Assembly (NCBI RefSeq): GCF_014647635.1
Contig: NZ_BMPO01000011.1
Coordinates: 62,001 to 126,000, forward strand
Reading direction: 5' to 3'
Origin: Pseudomonas matsuisoli
GTDB taxonomy: Bacteria; Pseudomonadota; Gammaproteobacteria; Pseudomonadales; Pseudomonadaceae
DNA length: 64,000 nt
The stretch's first letter is position 1. Each line of letters opens with the position of its first letter. Below the pieces are notes generated by a model. That model saw nothing but the letters and a program-made list of their open reading frames with translations, was not told the DNA's origin and searched no databases. The position numbers were made by a program, and so were the translations under genes. Positions 1-9,736 of this stretch are shown one piece after another.

Positions 1-306
1 TGGATATCGGACGTTATAGCTATCACAAGAGCGAGCGCGCACTTCTCTCCTTTTTCCTAAGTGGCCAACACGCTGCAACGTCAATCGGGCAGACAGATGG
101 CCACTGGTGCAAACGGTAATGTCACTAACGGCAGCGTTGACTGTACCGCTCTACCCGCCATGAGCACCCGATCGCCTAGCGATCCACCACACCACTGATC
201 CTGTCCGCCTGAACTTCACAACCCTTGCCGCTTTCCTGATTTATAGGGGTCGATGCGGTGCGCCGCGTCCGACACGTTCAACAGCATTCGCTCAGGAGAT
301 CGCATC
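1..306. other. Left-edge non-coding stretch
   Basis: No convincing gene is seen. The first plus-strand frame is open from the edge only to a TAA at about position 58, too short to identify, so a fragment of a gene entering from the left cannot be excluded. The rest presumably holds the promoter of the DJ-1/PfpI gene that starts at 307. Confidence 0.4.
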
Positions 307-870
307 ATGAGTAACCGTCTCGACGGCAAGAAGATTCTTATCATCACGTCCAACACCGGTATCGAGCGCGACGAACTGGTCAAACCCATGGAAACGCTCA
401 GCGGGTTCGGCGCCTCCGTTGTCCATGCCTCATCCAAAGGCGGCACCACCCAGACGTTTTTGCAGGACACCGAGAAGGACAAGACCGTCGAATCCACCGC
501 GCGTCTGGCGGATGTCAACGCAACGGAATTCGATGCGCTCGTCATTCCCGGCGGTACGGTCAATGCCGATACGCTGCGTCAAGATGAAAGCGCTCAGCGC
601 CTCGTCAAGGCCTTCGTGGACGCAGGCAAACCCGTCGCCGCGATCTGCCATGGCCCTTGGGTGCTGATCAACGCGGGCGTGGTCGAGGGCAAGACGTTGA
701 CCTCTTACCCCAGCGTGAAAACTGACCTACTCAACGCTCATGCAGCGAACTGGGTAGACGAGCAAGTCAAAGAGTGCCCAGCGAACGGCTACACGCTTAT
801 CACCTCGCGCAACCCCAACGACCTGCCGGCGTTCAATGAAGCGATCGCCAAGGCGGTCGCCGCGGCATGA
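307..870 (+). CDS. DJ-1/PfpI family protein (class I glutamine amidotransferase-like)
   Basis: The protein has 187 residues, the usual size for the PfpI/YhbO/DJ-1 group. The nucleophile elbow AICHGPW places the conserved cysteine at about residue 114, followed by His115, and the conserved early Glu is at about residue 20 in GIERDEL. Family members are described as stress-protective deglycase/chaperone-type or protease-like cytosolic enzymes. The physiological substrate cannot be told from sequence. The ATG at 307 is chosen because CAGGAG lies just upstream; an upstream in-frame start at 253 would add a non-conserved extension. The gene stands alone and converges on the LysR gene ending at 929, with a short inverted repeat between them. 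Confidence 0.88.
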   Translation: MSNRLDGKKILIITSNTGIERDELVKPMETLSGFGASVVHASSKGGTTQTFLQDTEKDKTVESTARLADVNATEFDALVIPGGTVNADTLRQDESAQRLVKAFVDAGKPVAAICHGPWVLINAGVVEGKTLTSYPSVKTDLLNAHAANWVDEQVKECPANGYTLITSRNPNDLPAFNEAIAKAVAAA

Positions 871-889
871 TCCCGCACGTGTGACTGAA

Positions 890-927
890 CGGTGGATTAC
901 GCCACGGCGTGGCTGATCCACCCTACG
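890..927. repeat. Extragenic inverted repeat (GGTGGAT...ATCCACCCTAC type)
   Basis: GGTGGAT at 891-897 and ATCCACC at 916-922 form an imperfect hairpin between two convergent genes. The ATCCACCCTACG-type end recurs around 8471-8532. The position suggests a bidirectional terminator or a dispersed REP-like element. Confidence 0.55.
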
Positions 928-928
928 T

Positions 929-1870
929 CTACACGATCAACGCCCTCTCCTCTCCCATCAAGAACGCCCGGTTCTGGTCGGTGGCACTCTTCAGGTAATC
1001 CACCAACACCGTAATGCGCTTGAGACGGCGCAAGTCTTCTCGGTAGTAGATCCAGAAACGCCGCGTCACATGCACATCGTCCGGCAAAACTTCAACGAGA
1101 CGCGTATCCGGCGCTGCGACGAAACAGGGCAGGATGGCTAACGACCGCCCTTGCAGCGTCGCCGTGTACTGCGCGATCACGCTCGTGCTGCGAAAGGCCG
1201 TGTTGGCATTCGGCACCGTACGCTCGAGATAGAGCAATTCAGGACTGAACACCAAATCGTCGACGTAGGTGATGAAGCTGTGCTGTGCCAGATCGTCCAC
1301 CGACCGTATGGGCGGATGTCGTTCCAGGTAGGCCGTCGTGGCATACAGCTTGAGTCTGTAGTCGCAGAGCTTCGAACAGACATAAGGCCCGCGTTCCGGC
1401 CGTTCGAGGGTGACGGCGATATCCGCGTCACGCCGCGACAGATTGATGAAGTGCGGCACCGGCATCAGGTCCAGCGTGATGTTCGGATAGCGTTCCTGGA
1501 AACGGCTCAGTTGTGGCGCGATAAAAAACGTCCCGAAGCCTTCGGTCGAACCGATCCGAATGTTTCCAGACAACGCCAGCCCCGTGCCCGACACCTGCTC
1601 GCAAGCCGCCTGCAAGGTGTTCTCGAGAGACTCCGCGTAGCCCAGCAGGTGCGACCCTTCGGCGGTCAGTACGAAACCGTTGGCGCGGGAGCGTTCGAAC
1701 AGCAGCGCACCCAGGGCCTTTTCCAAAGCGCCAATCCGGCGCGACACCGTCGTGTAATCGACCCCGAGGCGCCGCGCAGCGCTGCTGGCCGTTCGGGTGC
1801 GGGCGACTTCGAGGAAAAACTTGAGGTCATCCCAATTCAACTCGCTGGGGCTATTCGGGGTTTTCTGCAT
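929..1870 (-). CDS. LysR-family transcriptional regulator, divergent to the valine cluster
   Basis: A LysR-type regulator of about 313 residues. The N-terminal winged helix-turn-helix lies at about residues 8-65 (LKFFLEVARTRTASSAARRLG, then TVSRRIGALE), followed by a LysR substrate-binding domain to the C-terminus. It is transcribed away from the acyl-CoA synthetase gene at 2031 and shares a 160-bp intergenic region, the classic arrangement for a regulator controlling the divergent operon. By position it probably responds to a valine-pathway intermediate. In P. aeruginosa the mms genes are instead controlled by an AraC-type MmsR. The ATG at 1870 is preferred; a TTG two codons upstream (1876) is possible. 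The inducer is unknown. Confidence 0.87.
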   Translation of the reverse strand: MQKTPNSPSELNWDDLKFFLEVARTRTASSAARRLGVDYTTVSRRIGALEKALGALLFERSRANGFVLTAEGSHLLGYAESLENTLQAACEQVSGTGLALSGNIRIGSTEGFGTFFIAPQLSRFQERYPNITLDLMPVPHFINLSRRDADIAVTLERPERGPYVCSKLCDYRLKLYATTAYLERHPPIRSVDDLAQHSFITYVDDLVFSPELLYLERTVPNANTAFRSTSVIAQYTATLQGRSLAILPCFVAAPDTRLVEVLPDDVHVTRRFWIYYREDLRRLKRITVLVDYLKSATDQNRAFLMGEERALIV

Positions 1871-2030
1871 AACCAACCGGCTTATTTGTTGTTATCGACG
1901 AGAAGTTTGCACACCTATACTCAATTCGACCCTGCCCTGCTACTAGACAAATAACCGAGTCCGCGAACCGAAAGCTTTCCTGCACCACGTCTCACCTCGA
2001 CTTCCAATAACAACAAGAAGGAGGCTTCAC
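1871..2030. promoter_or_regulatory. Divergent regulatory region, LysR / valine cluster
   Basis: This stretch separates divergent genes and must contain both promoters and the LysR operator. A TATACT hexamer at about 1916-1921 is a candidate -10 for the rightward operon, with no good -35 at 17 bp, as is common for activated promoters. A strong AAGGAGG lies just before the GTG start at 2031. Confidence 0.5.
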
Positions 2031-3740
2031 GTGAACAGCACCTCGCACCCTTTCCTCGCCGCACGCGACTTCCTGCTGCGCCATCGTGACGACTACGACA
2101 CGGCATACCGCGACTTCCAATGGCCCGCACTCGACAACTTCAACTGGGCCCTGGACTACTTCGACCCCATGGCTGCGGGCAACCAACAGCCGGCACTTTG
2201 GCTAACGGCCGAAGGGGGTGACGAAGAGCGTTACAGTTTCGAAGAGATGCGAGCGCGCTCCAACCGCGTCGCCAATTACCTGCGCGACCTGGGCGTGACG
2301 CGCGGGTCGCGGCTCCTGCTGATGCTCGGTAACGAGGTGGCGCTGTGGGAAACCATGCTTGCCTCCTTCAAGCTTGGCGCGGTGATCATTCCAGCCACGG
2401 GATTGCTGACGGGCGATGACCTGAAGGATCGCATCGAGCGCGGCCGGGTGGAACATGTCGTGATCGGCGACGGCCACACGGATAAGTTCGCGGCGGACGC
2501 GCAAGCACTGACGCGCATCTGCGTTGGCAGTGCGCCGGAGGGATGGCACGCGTATGCCGACAACGAGCGCCATCCCTCGACCTTCCAGCCCGACGGGCCA
2601 ACCCTCGCCAGCGACCCCCTGCTCCTCTACTTCACCTCTGGCACGACCTCGAAGCCCAAGCTCGTGCTGCACAGCCACCAGAGCTATCCCGTCGGGCATC
2701 TGTCTACGATGTATTGGATCGGCCTGCGGCCCGGCGACGTTCACCTGAATATCTCCTCGCCAGGGTGGGCCAAGCATGCATGGAGTTGCTTTTTCGCACC
2801 CTGGAATGCGGGCGCCTGCGTATTCATCCACAACAGTCCACGCTTCAACGCGAAGGGCCTGCTGGAAAACATCACGCGGCACCCGGTAACTAGCCTGTGT
2901 GCGCCACCGACGGTTTGGCGCATGCTGATTCAGGAAGACCTGCCGATCTATCGCGAGCGGCTCAAATTACGCGAAGTGATCGGCGCCGGCGAACCGCTCA
3001 ATCCCGAGATCATTGACACTATTCGCGAGGCCTGGGGCCTGACGCTGCGTGACGGTTTCGGGCAATCGGAAACCACCGCCGTGGTCGGTAATTCGCCCGG
3101 CCAAAGGCTCAAGCCAGGATCGATGGGCCGCCCCCTACCGGGCTTTCGCATCAACATGCTGGACCCGGACGGTAACGTCGCTCGTGAAGGCGAGGTGGCG
3201 CTGCAGACGTCCCCAAGGCCTCTTGGGCTGATGCTTGGGTATGAAGACAGCGCGGACAAAACCGCGGAAGTCATGCGCGGCGACCACTACCGAACCGGCG
3301 ACACCGCGCAGGTGGATGAGGACGGCTACATTACGTTCGTGGGTCGAGCGGACGATGTGTTCAAGGCGTCCGACTACCGCATCAGTCCGTTCGAACTGGA
3401 AAGCGCCCTGATCGAGCATGAGGCCGTGGTGGAAGTCGCCATCGTTCCCAGCCCCGATCCCCTGCGCCTGGCGGTGCCCAAGGCGTTTCTGATCCTCGCG
3501 CAGGGCTATGCGCCGAGCCCCGCGCTCGCCGCCGAATTGCTCGGTTTCGCTCGCGCAGCACTCGCGCCATACAAACGCGTACGGCGGCTGGAGTTCGTCG
3601 CGGAGTTGCCCAAAACCTTGTCCGGCAAGATTCGCCGCGTCGAACTGCGCCTGCTCGAAGCAGAGCGTCGCAAGAGCGGTACACGCGCAACGCACGATTA
3701 CTGCGAGGAGGATTTTCCCGACCTCAAAGCGGCTGGCTAG
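2031..3740 (+). CDS. AMP-forming acyl-CoA synthetase
   Basis: A 569-residue acyl-activating enzyme of the ANL superfamily. Adenylation-site motifs are in order: LYFTSGTTSKPK (A3 loop, about residue 203), GFGQSE (A5), YRTGD (A7) and near the C-terminus LPKTLSGKIRR with the catalytic lysine (A10). It converts a carboxylic acid, ATP and CoA to acyl-CoA. As first gene of the valine cluster it could recapture isobutyrate, propionate or acetate; the related P. aeruginosa mms locus also carries such a gene. The start is GTG, chosen for the AAGGAGG seven to eight bases upstream. No signal peptide. Chain-length preference cannot be read from sequence. Confidence 0.88.
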   Translation: MNSTSHPFLAARDFLLRHRDDYDTAYRDFQWPALDNFNWALDYFDPMAAGNQQPALWLTAEGGDEERYSFEEMRARSNRVANYLRDLGVTRGSRLLLMLGNEVALWETMLASFKLGAVIIPATGLLTGDDLKDRIERGRVEHVVIGDGHTDKFAADAQALTRICVGSAPEGWHAYADNERHPSTFQPDGPTLASDPLLLYFTSGTTSKPKLVLHSHQSYPVGHLSTMYWIGLRPGDVHLNISSPGWAKHAWSCFFAPWNAGACVFIHNSPRFNAKGLLENITRHPVTSLCAPPTVWRMLIQEDLPIYRERLKLREVIGAGEPLNPEIIDTIREAWGLTLRDGFGQSETTAVVGNSPGQRLKPGSMGRPLPGFRINMLDPDGNVAREGEVALQTSPRPLGLMLGYEDSADKTAEVMRGDHYRTGDTAQVDEDGYITFVGRADDVFKASDYRISPFELESALIEHEAVVEVAIVPSPDPLRLAVPKAFLILAQGYAPSPALAAELLGFARAALAPYKRVRRLEFVAELPKTLSGKIRRVELRLLEAERRKSGTRATHDYCEEDFPDLKAAG

Positions 3741-3756
3741 CATTCCGCCCTGCTCT

Positions 3757-3845
3757 TGTAGGAGCCAGCTTGCTGGCGATCTCGTACCTAAATTCAGCTT
3801 TGTATCGCCGATAAGGTCGCGATCGCCAGCGAGCTGGCTCCTACA
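3757..3845. repeat. REP-type inverted pair (TGTAGGAGC...)
   Basis: TGTAGGAGCCAGCTTGCTGG at the left is matched by the inverted copy CCAGCGAGCTGGCTCCTACA at the right, with a spacer between. This is a BIME-like pair of extragenic palindromes. It sits between the acyl-CoA synthetase and mmsA genes and could attenuate or stabilise the operon transcript. Confidence 0.85.
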
Positions 3846-3893
3846 AAAAGCACGTCGCCCCTATTCATCAAACAACTACAAAAAGGCCCGACC

Positions 3894-5387
3894 ATGACCA
3901 CCACCGTCAAACTCCTCATCAACGGCGAATTCGTCGAATCGCAAACCACCGAGTGGCGCGACATCATCAACCCGGCCACCCAGGACGTGCTGGCACGGGT
4001 GCCGTTCGCTACGACGGATGAAGTCGATCGGGCCGTCGCCAGCGCGCAGGCGGCTTTCAAAACCTGGCGCAAGACCCCCATCGGTGCCCGCTCGCGAATC
4101 TTCCTGAAATACCAGCAACTCATTCGCGAGCACATGAAGGAGTTGGCCGCGATACTCACGGCCGAACAAGGCAAGACACTGGCCGACGCCGAAGGTGATG
4201 TGTTCCGCGGCCTGGAAGTCGTCGAGCACGCGGCAGGTATCGGCAACCTGCAATTGGGCGAGCTGGCAAACAACGTTGCCAGCGGCGTCGATACTTACAC
4301 CCTGCTTCAGCCCCTGGGCGTCTGCGCCGGCATTACGCCCTTCAACTTCCCCGCGATGATCCCGCTGTGGATGTTCCCGATGGCCATCGCCACCGGCAAT
4401 ACCTTCGTGCTCAAACCGTCCGAGCAGGATCCGATGGTCACGATGCGCCTGTGCGAACTCGCGCTGGAGGCCGGCATTCCGCCTGGCGTGCTCAACGTCG
4501 TTCATGGCGGGCCGAACGTGGTAAACGCCATTTGCGACCACCGGGACATCAAGGCCGTGTCCTTCGTGGGCTCGACGCGCGTGGGTACTCACGTCTACCA
4601 CCGCGCCAGCCAGGCGGGCAAACGCGTGCAATGCATGATGGGGGCGAAGAACCACGCCATCGTGTTGCCCGATGCCAACAAGGAGCAAACGCTCAACAAC
4701 CTCGCAGGCGCCGCATTCGGGGCGGCGGGTCAACGCTGCATGGCCGTATCGGTGGCGGTGCTCGTTGGCGAAGCGCACGACTGGCTACCGGACCTGGTGA
4801 CCAAAGCGAAAGGGCTGAAAGTCAGCGCCGGCCATGAAAGCGGCACCGACGTCGGCCCGTTGATTTCCTGTGCGGCACTCGATCGCGTGGGCAGTCTCAT
4901 CGAACGCGGTGTGAGCGAAGGCGCGACGTTGTCGCTGGATGGGCGCAACCCTTCGATCTCCGGGTATGCCAACGGCAACTTCGTCGGGCCGACCATTTTC
5001 GATGGCGTGACTCGCGAAATGAGCATCTACAAAGAAGAAATTTTCGGTCCGGTGCTCTGCGTGATGCACGCCGCCACGCTGGATGATGCGATCGAGTTGA
5101 TCAACGCCAACCCCAATGGCAATGGTGTCGCCATCTTCACGCGTTCAGGCGCCGCGGCACGGCATTTCCAGGAAGAGATTGACGTGGGCCAAGTGGGCAT
5201 CAACGTGCCGATCCCTGTTCCCGTTCCCATTTTTTCCTTCACGGGGTCGCGCGCCTCCAAGCTTGGCGACTTGGGCCCTTACGGCAAACAGGTCGTGCAG
5301 TTCTACACGCAAACGAAGACGGTCACCGAGCGTTGGTTCGACGAGAACGACGTTGGCACGGTGAACACCACGATCAATCTGAAGTAA
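3894..5387 (+). CDS. mmsA: Methylmalonate-semialdehyde dehydrogenase (CoA-acylating)
   Basis: A 497-residue aldehyde dehydrogenase of the MmsA type. It oxidatively decarboxylates methylmalonate semialdehyde with CoA and NAD+ to propionyl-CoA, the last dedicated step of valine degradation. The NAD-binding part has the [15 protein letters not shown] segment (about residues 140-155), and the catalytic cysteine is in GQRCMAV (about residue 283), the MmsA version of the ALDH active site. Length matches the family at about 500 residues. It stands downstream of the acyl-CoA synthetase across a REP pair and upstream of an enoyl-CoA hydratase and mmsB, so a role in valine catabolism is well supported. 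Confidence 0.95.
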   Translation: MTTTVKLLINGEFVESQTTEWRDIINPATQDVLARVPFATTDEVDRAVASAQAAFKTWRKTPIGARSRIFLKYQQLIREHMKELAAILTAEQGKTLADAEGDVFRGLEVVEHAAGIGNLQLGELANNVASGVDTYTLLQPLGVCAGITPFNFPAMIPLWMFPMAIATGNTFVLKPSEQDPMVTMRLCELALEAGIPPGVLNVVHGGPNVVNAICDHRDIKAVSFVGSTRVGTHVYHRASQAGKRVQCMMGAKNHAIVLPDANKEQTLNNLAGAAFGAAGQRCMAVSVAVLVGEAHDWLPDLVTKAKGLKVSAGHESGTDVGPLISCAALDRVGSLIERGVSEGATLSLDGRNPSISGYANGNFVGPTIFDGVTREMSIYKEEIFGPVLCVMHAATLDDAIELINANPNGNGVAIFTRSGAAARHFQEEIDVGQVGINVPIPVPVPIFSFTGSRASKLGDLGPYGKQVVQFYTQTKTVTERWFDENDVGTVNTTINLK

Positions 5388-5415
5388 CGCGTATACGGAC
5401 GCGAAGGGACATACC

Positions 5416-6189
5416 ATGACATTCGAAACCATAGCGCTCGAGATCCAAGGACGCGTGGGCCTCATCACGCTGAACCGTCCGCAGGCGCTGAACGCGCTGA
5501 ATCGACAGCTCATCGCCGAACTGAACGCAGCACTCGATACCCTGGAGGCCAACCCGGATATTGGCTGCATGGTCATCACCGGATCGGAAAAGGCCTTCGC
5601 CGCGGGTGCCGACATCAAGGAAATGGCCGGCCTGGGATACCCGCAGGTCTATCTCGACGACTTCTTCGATACCGCTGACCGCATCGCACGGCGGCGTAAG
5701 CCATTGATTGCGGCCGTCTCGGGCTATGCGCTCGGCGGCGGCTGCGAACTGGCGCTGATGTGCGACTTCATCTATGCCGCCGAGACCGCCAAGTTCGGCC
5801 TGCCGGAAATAACCCTCGGCGTACTCCCCGGTATCGGCGGTACCCAGCGGCTGACACGCGCGATTGGACGAGCCAAAGCCATGGAGATGTGCCTGACCGC
5901 CCACCAGATGAACGCGGACGAAGCCGAGTGCGCCGGACTGGTCGCCCGTGTGTTTCCGTATGCGGAACTGCTCGAAGAAACGCTGAAGGCGGCGAGCACC
6001 ATCGCCGCACGTTCACTCCCCACCGCGATGATGGTGAAAGAGTGCATCAACCGCGTGGATGAAATCGGCCTCACCGAAGGCATTCGTTTCGAACGCCGCC
6101 TGTTCCACTCGGTATTCGCCACCGAGGACCAGAAGGAAGGCATGAACGCATTCGTGGAGAAGCGCAAGGCGGTGTTCAAGCATCGATAG
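5416..6189 (+). CDS. Enoyl-CoA hydratase (probable methacrylyl-CoA hydratase)
   Basis: A 257-residue crotonase-fold enzyme. The oxyanion-hole and active-site segments are present: [11 protein letters not shown] (about residues 60-70), [12 protein letters not shown] (about 105-116) and [18 protein letters not shown] with the conserved glutamate (about 130-147). In this context the likely reaction is hydration of methacrylyl-CoA to 3-hydroxyisobutyryl-CoA in valine degradation, although such enzymes usually accept several short enoyl-CoAs, crotonyl-CoA included. It follows mmsA by 28 bases and is probably co-transcribed with it. Confidence 0.92.
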   Translation: MTFETIALEIQGRVGLITLNRPQALNALNRQLIAELNAALDTLEANPDIGCMVITGSEKAFAAGADIKEMAGLGYPQVYLDDFFDTADRIARRRKPLIAAVSGYALGGGCELALMCDFIYAAETAKFGLPEITLGVLPGIGGTQRLTRAIGRAKAMEMCLTAHQMNADEAECAGLVARVFPYAELLEETLKAASTIAARSLPTAMMVKECINRVDEIGLTEGIRFERRLFHSVFATEDQKEGMNAFVEKRKAVFKHR

Positions 6190-6207
6190 CGGACATATCA
6201 ACGCCCC

Positions 6208-6311
6208 TGTAGGAGCACACCGGGCTGCGATCAGCTTGTGGGCGATCGTGTGCGCCCACTCTAAAACGTGCTTTCTGTTGGATCTGGATCGCCCACAAGT
6301 GGGCTCCTACA
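6208..6311. repeat. REP-type inverted pair
   Basis: TGTAGGAGC at the left end and GCTCCTACA at the right end enclose inverted copies containing GTGGGCGATC / GATCGCCCAC. It is the first of two tandem BIME-like elements between the enoyl-CoA hydratase gene and mmsB. Confidence 0.85.
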
Positions 6312-6345
6312 GGTGTCCGCCGGACCTGCCGATCGCCTTCGATCT

Positions 6346-6434
6346 TGTAGGAGCCAGCTTGCTGGCGATCGCGTTATATCTGCCGCGTACATCGTTTCTG
6401 TAGAACCTCGATCGCCAGCAAGCTAGCTCCTACA
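6346..6434. repeat. REP-type inverted pair
   Basis: TGTAGGAGCCAGCTTGCTGG is matched by CCAGCAAGCTAGCTCCTACA. It is nearly identical to the pair at 3757-3845 and is the second of two tandem elements that push mmsB about 290 bp from the preceding gene. Confidence 0.85.
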
Positions 6435-6477
6435 AAAAGAGCAACTGCATGCCCTACAACAAAAAGAGGCAAACACC

Positions 6478-7377
6478 ATGAACATCGGATTCATCGGCCT
6501 GGGCAACATGGGAGCGCCCATGGCGCGCAACCTCATCAGGGCTGGCCATACGCTGACCGTTTTCGACCTCTCCGCGCCCGCTGTTGCAGAACTCGTAGAC
6601 GCAGGCGCGACGGGAGCGGATTCGCCTACCGATGTTGCCCATGCGAACGTCGACATCATCATCACCATGCTGCCCGCGTCGGCACACGTCAAAAGCGTTT
6701 ACCTCGGCGAAAGCGGACTGCTAAGCACGGTAGATCCGCAGGTGCTGCTGATCGATTCGTCCACCATCGACCCGATCAGCGCCCGCGAGGTCGCCAGGGC
6801 CGCGAGCGCAAACGGCAATTCACTGCTCGACGCTCCCGTGTCCGGAGGCACCGGTGGCGCCGCAGCGGGTACCTTGACGTTCATGGTCGGCGGCACCGAA
6901 AACGAGTTCGAGAAAGCGCGCCCGATCCTTGCCTGCATGGGCAAGAACATCGTCCACTGCGGCGCCAGCGGCAACGGCCAGGTGGCCAAAGTCGCCAACA
7001 ACATGCTGCTGGGCATCTCGATGATCGGCGTGGCGGAAGCGATGGCGTTGGGCACACGGCTGGGGATGGATGCGAAGGTGCTGGCGAGCATCATCAACAC
7101 GTCCAGTGGGCGCTGCTGGAGCTCGGACACCAATAACCCCTTCCCCGGCGTGCTGGAAAACGTCCCGGCCTCACGTGGCTACAGCGGTGGGTTCGGTACG
7201 GACCTGATGCTCAAGGACCTCGGGCTTGCCACCGATGCGGCGCGGGCTATTCGCCAACCGGTCATCCTCGGTGCTCTGGCCCAGCAGCTCTACCAGCAAT
7301 TCAGCAGCGGCGGGAACGGCGGACTAGACTTCTCGGCAATCATCAACAATTACCTGGAGCCCGCTAAAAATGAGTGA
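6478..7377 (+). CDS. mmsB: 3-hydroxyisobutyrate dehydrogenase
   Basis: A 299-residue beta-hydroxyacid dehydrogenase. It starts directly with the Rossmann dinucleotide motif GFIGLGNMGAPMARNL (residues 4-19). The substrate-binding signature LDAPVSGGTGGAAAGTL (about 119-135) and the catalytic-lysine segment GNGQVAKVANNMLLG (about 165-179, Lys about 170) follow. It oxidises 3-hydroxyisobutyrate to methylmalonate semialdehyde with NAD+, feeding MmsA. The stop overlaps the start of the downstream hydrolase by eight bases, indicating translational coupling. Length and motif order are standard. Confidence 0.95.
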   Translation: MNIGFIGLGNMGAPMARNLIRAGHTLTVFDLSAPAVAELVDAGATGADSPTDVAHANVDIIITMLPASAHVKSVYLGESGLLSTVDPQVLLIDSSTIDPISAREVARAASANGNSLLDAPVSGGTGGAAAGTLTFMVGGTENEFEKARPILACMGKNIVHCGASGNGQVAKVANNMLLGISMIGVAEAMALGTRLGMDAKVLASIINTSSGRCWSSDTNNPFPGVLENVPASRGYSGGFGTDLMLKDLGLATDAARAIRQPVILGALAQQLYQQFSSGGNGGLDFSAIINNYLEPAKNE

Positions 7378-8428
7378 TGCCACCGTACTGGTCGACGTCC
7401 GCAACCAGGTCGGTCATTTGGTCCTTAACCGTCCCAACGGCCTTAACGCCCTTTCCCTGGAGATGATTCGCGTCATCGAAGAACGCTTGAGGGAATGGGA
7501 GACCGATGACGGCGTACAAGTCGTCGTTTTGCGCGCCAACGGGGAGAAAGCATTCTGCGCGGGTGGCGATATCCGCGCGCTGTACGACAGCTATGCGGCC
7601 GGCGATGAGTTGCACCGGATCTATTTCGACGAGGAGTTCGCGCTCGACCGCCATCTGCACGACTATCCAAAGCCCATCGTTGCGCTCATGGATGGCTACG
7701 TGCTCGGCGGCGGCATGGGCCTTGCGCAAGGGGCCTCGATCCGCGTGATTAGCGAACGGGTGCGCATGGCGATGCCGGAAACGGCCATCGGCTACTTTCC
7801 CGACGTTGGCGCGAGCCACTTCCTTGCCCGCTTACCGCACAACGTTGGGCTGTATATGGGCCTGACCGGCAACCAGATCAACGCCGCAGATGCCCTGGCG
7901 CTCGGGCTGGCGGACTGGCATCTGCCGCGTGAACGCTTTGGCGCGTTCCTGGACGCGCTGGATGTGCTGCCCTGGCAACAGAGCGCAATCGCTGAGCTGG
8001 ACGCCCTGCTAAACGAGTACGCTGCGAAATCATTGCCGGACGCTGAGCTGGAAGGGTTTTACTCCACCATCGAGCGGCATTTTACCTATGAAGGTGTTAA
8101 CGCCATCCTTGCGTCGCTCCAGCGAGAGTCCGATCCCCATTACCAGGCGTGGGCGCAAGCCACCCGTAACACCCTCGAAAGCCGCTCGCCGCTGGCGGTG
8201 AATGTCGCGTTCGAGGCGTTGAAGCGCGGGCAGACGTTGAACCAGCATCAGGCATTCGATCTGGAGCTGCATCTGGTGAAGCAGTGGCTTGACCGTGGCG
8301 ACCTGCTCGAAGGCGTGCGCGCACTCATCGTCGACAAAGACAAAGAGCCGCGCTGGAAACCGGCACGCTTTGAAGAGGTCGATCAAGCCAAGGTAGCGGC
8401 GTTTTTCGATGGGTTCTCGGCAGCATGA
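7370..8428 (+). CDS. 3-hydroxyisobutyryl-CoA hydrolase
   Basis: A 352-residue crotonase-superfamily protein, longer than simple enoyl-CoA hydratases and matching the HIBYL-CoA hydrolase (HIBCH) subgroup. Diagnostic segments are FCAGGDIRALYDS (about residues 62-74), DGYVLGGGMGLAQGAS (about 107-122) and MPETAIGYFPDVGASHFLARLP (catalytic Glu and Asp region, about 131-152). It releases free 3-hydroxyisobutyrate from its CoA ester, the unusual thioester-hydrolysis step of valine catabolism that makes the substrate of MmsB. The start overlaps mmsB. An annotation as generic enoyl-CoA hydratase is possible but the GYFPDVGAS segment favours the hydrolase. Confidence 0.92.
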   Translation: MSDATVLVDVRNQVGHLVLNRPNGLNALSLEMIRVIEERLREWETDDGVQVVVLRANGEKAFCAGGDIRALYDSYAAGDELHRIYFDEEFALDRHLHDYPKPIVALMDGYVLGGGMGLAQGASIRVISERVRMAMPETAIGYFPDVGASHFLARLPHNVGLYMGLTGNQINAADALALGLADWHLPRERFGAFLDALDVLPWQQSAIAELDALLNEYAAKSLPDAELEGFYSTIERHFTYEGVNAILASLQRESDPHYQAWAQATRNTLESRSPLAVNVAFEALKRGQTLNQHQAFDLELHLVKQWLDRGDLLEGVRALIVDKDKEPRWKPARFEEVDQAKVAAFFDGFSAA

Positions 8429-8584
8429 ATGGGATAACACCGAACCGCGTGGAAAAGGCTCCGCCGTTTTCCACCCTACACCTCGGATTCGGACACAGGC
8501 ACACGTAGGGTGGATGGCCGAAGCCATCCACCTGGACAACCTCTAACCGCGCGGAACACGACAACAAGAACAACAGGAGTCCCC
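8429..8584. repeat. Intergenic region with two dispersed inverted repeats
   Basis: A first hairpin-like element (GTGGAAAA near 8450 with TTTTCCAC near 8467) is followed by CCACCCTAC at about 8471. A second reads GTAGGGTGGATGGC...GCCATCCACC at about 8505-8532. These belong to the same type as the element at 890-927. They may act as attenuators before the acyl-CoA dehydrogenase gene. Confidence 0.55.
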
Positions 8585-9736
8585 ATGCAAGACCTCGAAT
8601 TGACCGAAGATCAGCGCCTGATTCGCGACATGGCACGTGATTTCGCCAAGGGCGAGATCGCGCCTAAATCGCGTGCATGGGAGGCGGCAGGCTGGATCGA
8701 CGACACCACGATCGCGCAAATGGGCGAACTCGGCCTGCTGGGGATGATCGTTCCGGATACGTTTGGCGGCAGTTACATCGACTACGTTGCCTACGCCCTT
8801 GCGGTAGAGGAAATCTCGGCTGCGGACGGCGCGCTTGGCGCATTAATGAGCGTCCACAGCTCCGTCGGCTGCGGGCCGCTGCTCAACTACGGCACGCCCG
8901 AGCAGCAACAAACCTGGCTGCCCCGCCTCGCCAGTGGCGACGTCATCGGCTGCTTTTGCCTCACCGAACCGCAAGCCGGCTCCGAGGCACACAACCTGAA
9001 AACGCGTGCGGTGATGGAAAGCGGTGAGTGGGTACTCAACGGTGCCAAGCAGTTCGTCACCAACGGCAAACGCGCAGGCTTAGCCATCGTGTTTGCCGTG
9101 ACGGATCCTGAGCTTGGCAAGAAAGGCCTTTCCGCCTTTCTCGTGCCCACCGACACGCCCGGTTTCAACGTCGAGCGGACCGAGGACAAGATGGGCATTC
9201 GTGCGTCCGACACCTGCGCCATCACCCTCTCCAATTGCCGTGTTCCGGAAGCGAATCTGCTGGGCTCGCGCGGCAAGGGACTGGCAATCGCCCTGTCCAA
9301 TCTCGAGGGTGGCCGCATCGGTATCGCGGCGCAGGCGCTGGGCATTGCCCAGGCGGCCTTCGAAGCGGCGCTGGGCTACGCCCGCGAGCGGGTGCAGTTC
9401 GACAAGCCCATCATCGAGCACCAGAGCATCGCCAACCTGCTGGCCGACATGCACACTCGGCTCAACGCCGCGCGCTTGATGATCCTGCATGCGGCGCGCC
9501 TGCGCAGTGCTGGTCAACCCTGTTTGAGCGAAGCTTCCCAGGCCAAGCTGTTCGCCTCCGAAGCTGGTGAATGGATCTGCTCCAAAGCTATCCAGATCCA
9601 CGGTGGCTACGGCTACCTCGAGGATTACCCAGTCGAGAAGTATTACCGCGATATCCGCATCACGCAGATATATGAGGGCTCGAGCGAGATCCAACGCCTG
9701 CTCATCGCGCGGCAGCTGGCGCATTACGATCTTTGA
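8585..9736 (+). CDS. Acyl-CoA dehydrogenase, probable isobutyryl-CoA dehydrogenase
   Basis: A 383-residue flavoprotein of the acyl-CoA dehydrogenase family. FAD-contact segments include [13 protein letters not shown] (about residues 122-134) and FVTNGKRAG (about 157-165); the C-terminal [20 protein letters not shown] and [11 protein letters not shown] segments are standard, and the glutamate of YEG is the expected catalytic base. It oxidises a short branched acyl-CoA and passes electrons to ETF. Last in a valine cluster, the best guess for the substrate is isobutyryl-CoA, giving methacrylyl-CoA. The ATG at 8585 is chosen for AACAGGAG upstream; an upstream in-frame start at 8510 would run through the repeat element. 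Confidence 0.92.
   Translation: MQDLELTEDQRLIRDMARDFAKGEIAPKSRAWEAAGWIDDTTIAQMGELGLLGMIVPDTFGGSYIDYVAYALAVEEISAADGALGALMSVHSSVGCGPLLNYGTPEQQQTWLPRLASGDVIGCFCLTEPQAGSEAHNLKTRAVMESGEWVLNGAKQFVTNGKRAGLAIVFAVTDPELGKKGLSAFLVPTDTPGFNVERTEDKMGIRASDTCAITLSNCRVPEANLLGSRGKGLAIALSNLEGGRIGIAAQALGIAQAAFEAALGYARERVQFDKPIIEHQSIANLLADMHTRLNAARLMILHAARLRSAGQPCLSEASQAKLFASEAGEWICSKAIQIHGGYGYLEDYPVEKYYRDIRITQIYEGSSEIQRLLIARQLAHYDL

Noticed and set aside
1151-1954. 267-codon plus-strand frame over the first LysR gene
   Set aside because: Antisense shadow; the minus strand has a clear LysR HTH and ligand domain.
3757-3845. Inverted repeats as possible IS ends or transposon remnants
   Set aside because: No transposase frame or target duplication is seen. 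The same TGTAGGAGC palindromes recur in several intergenic gaps, which fits REP/BIME elements.
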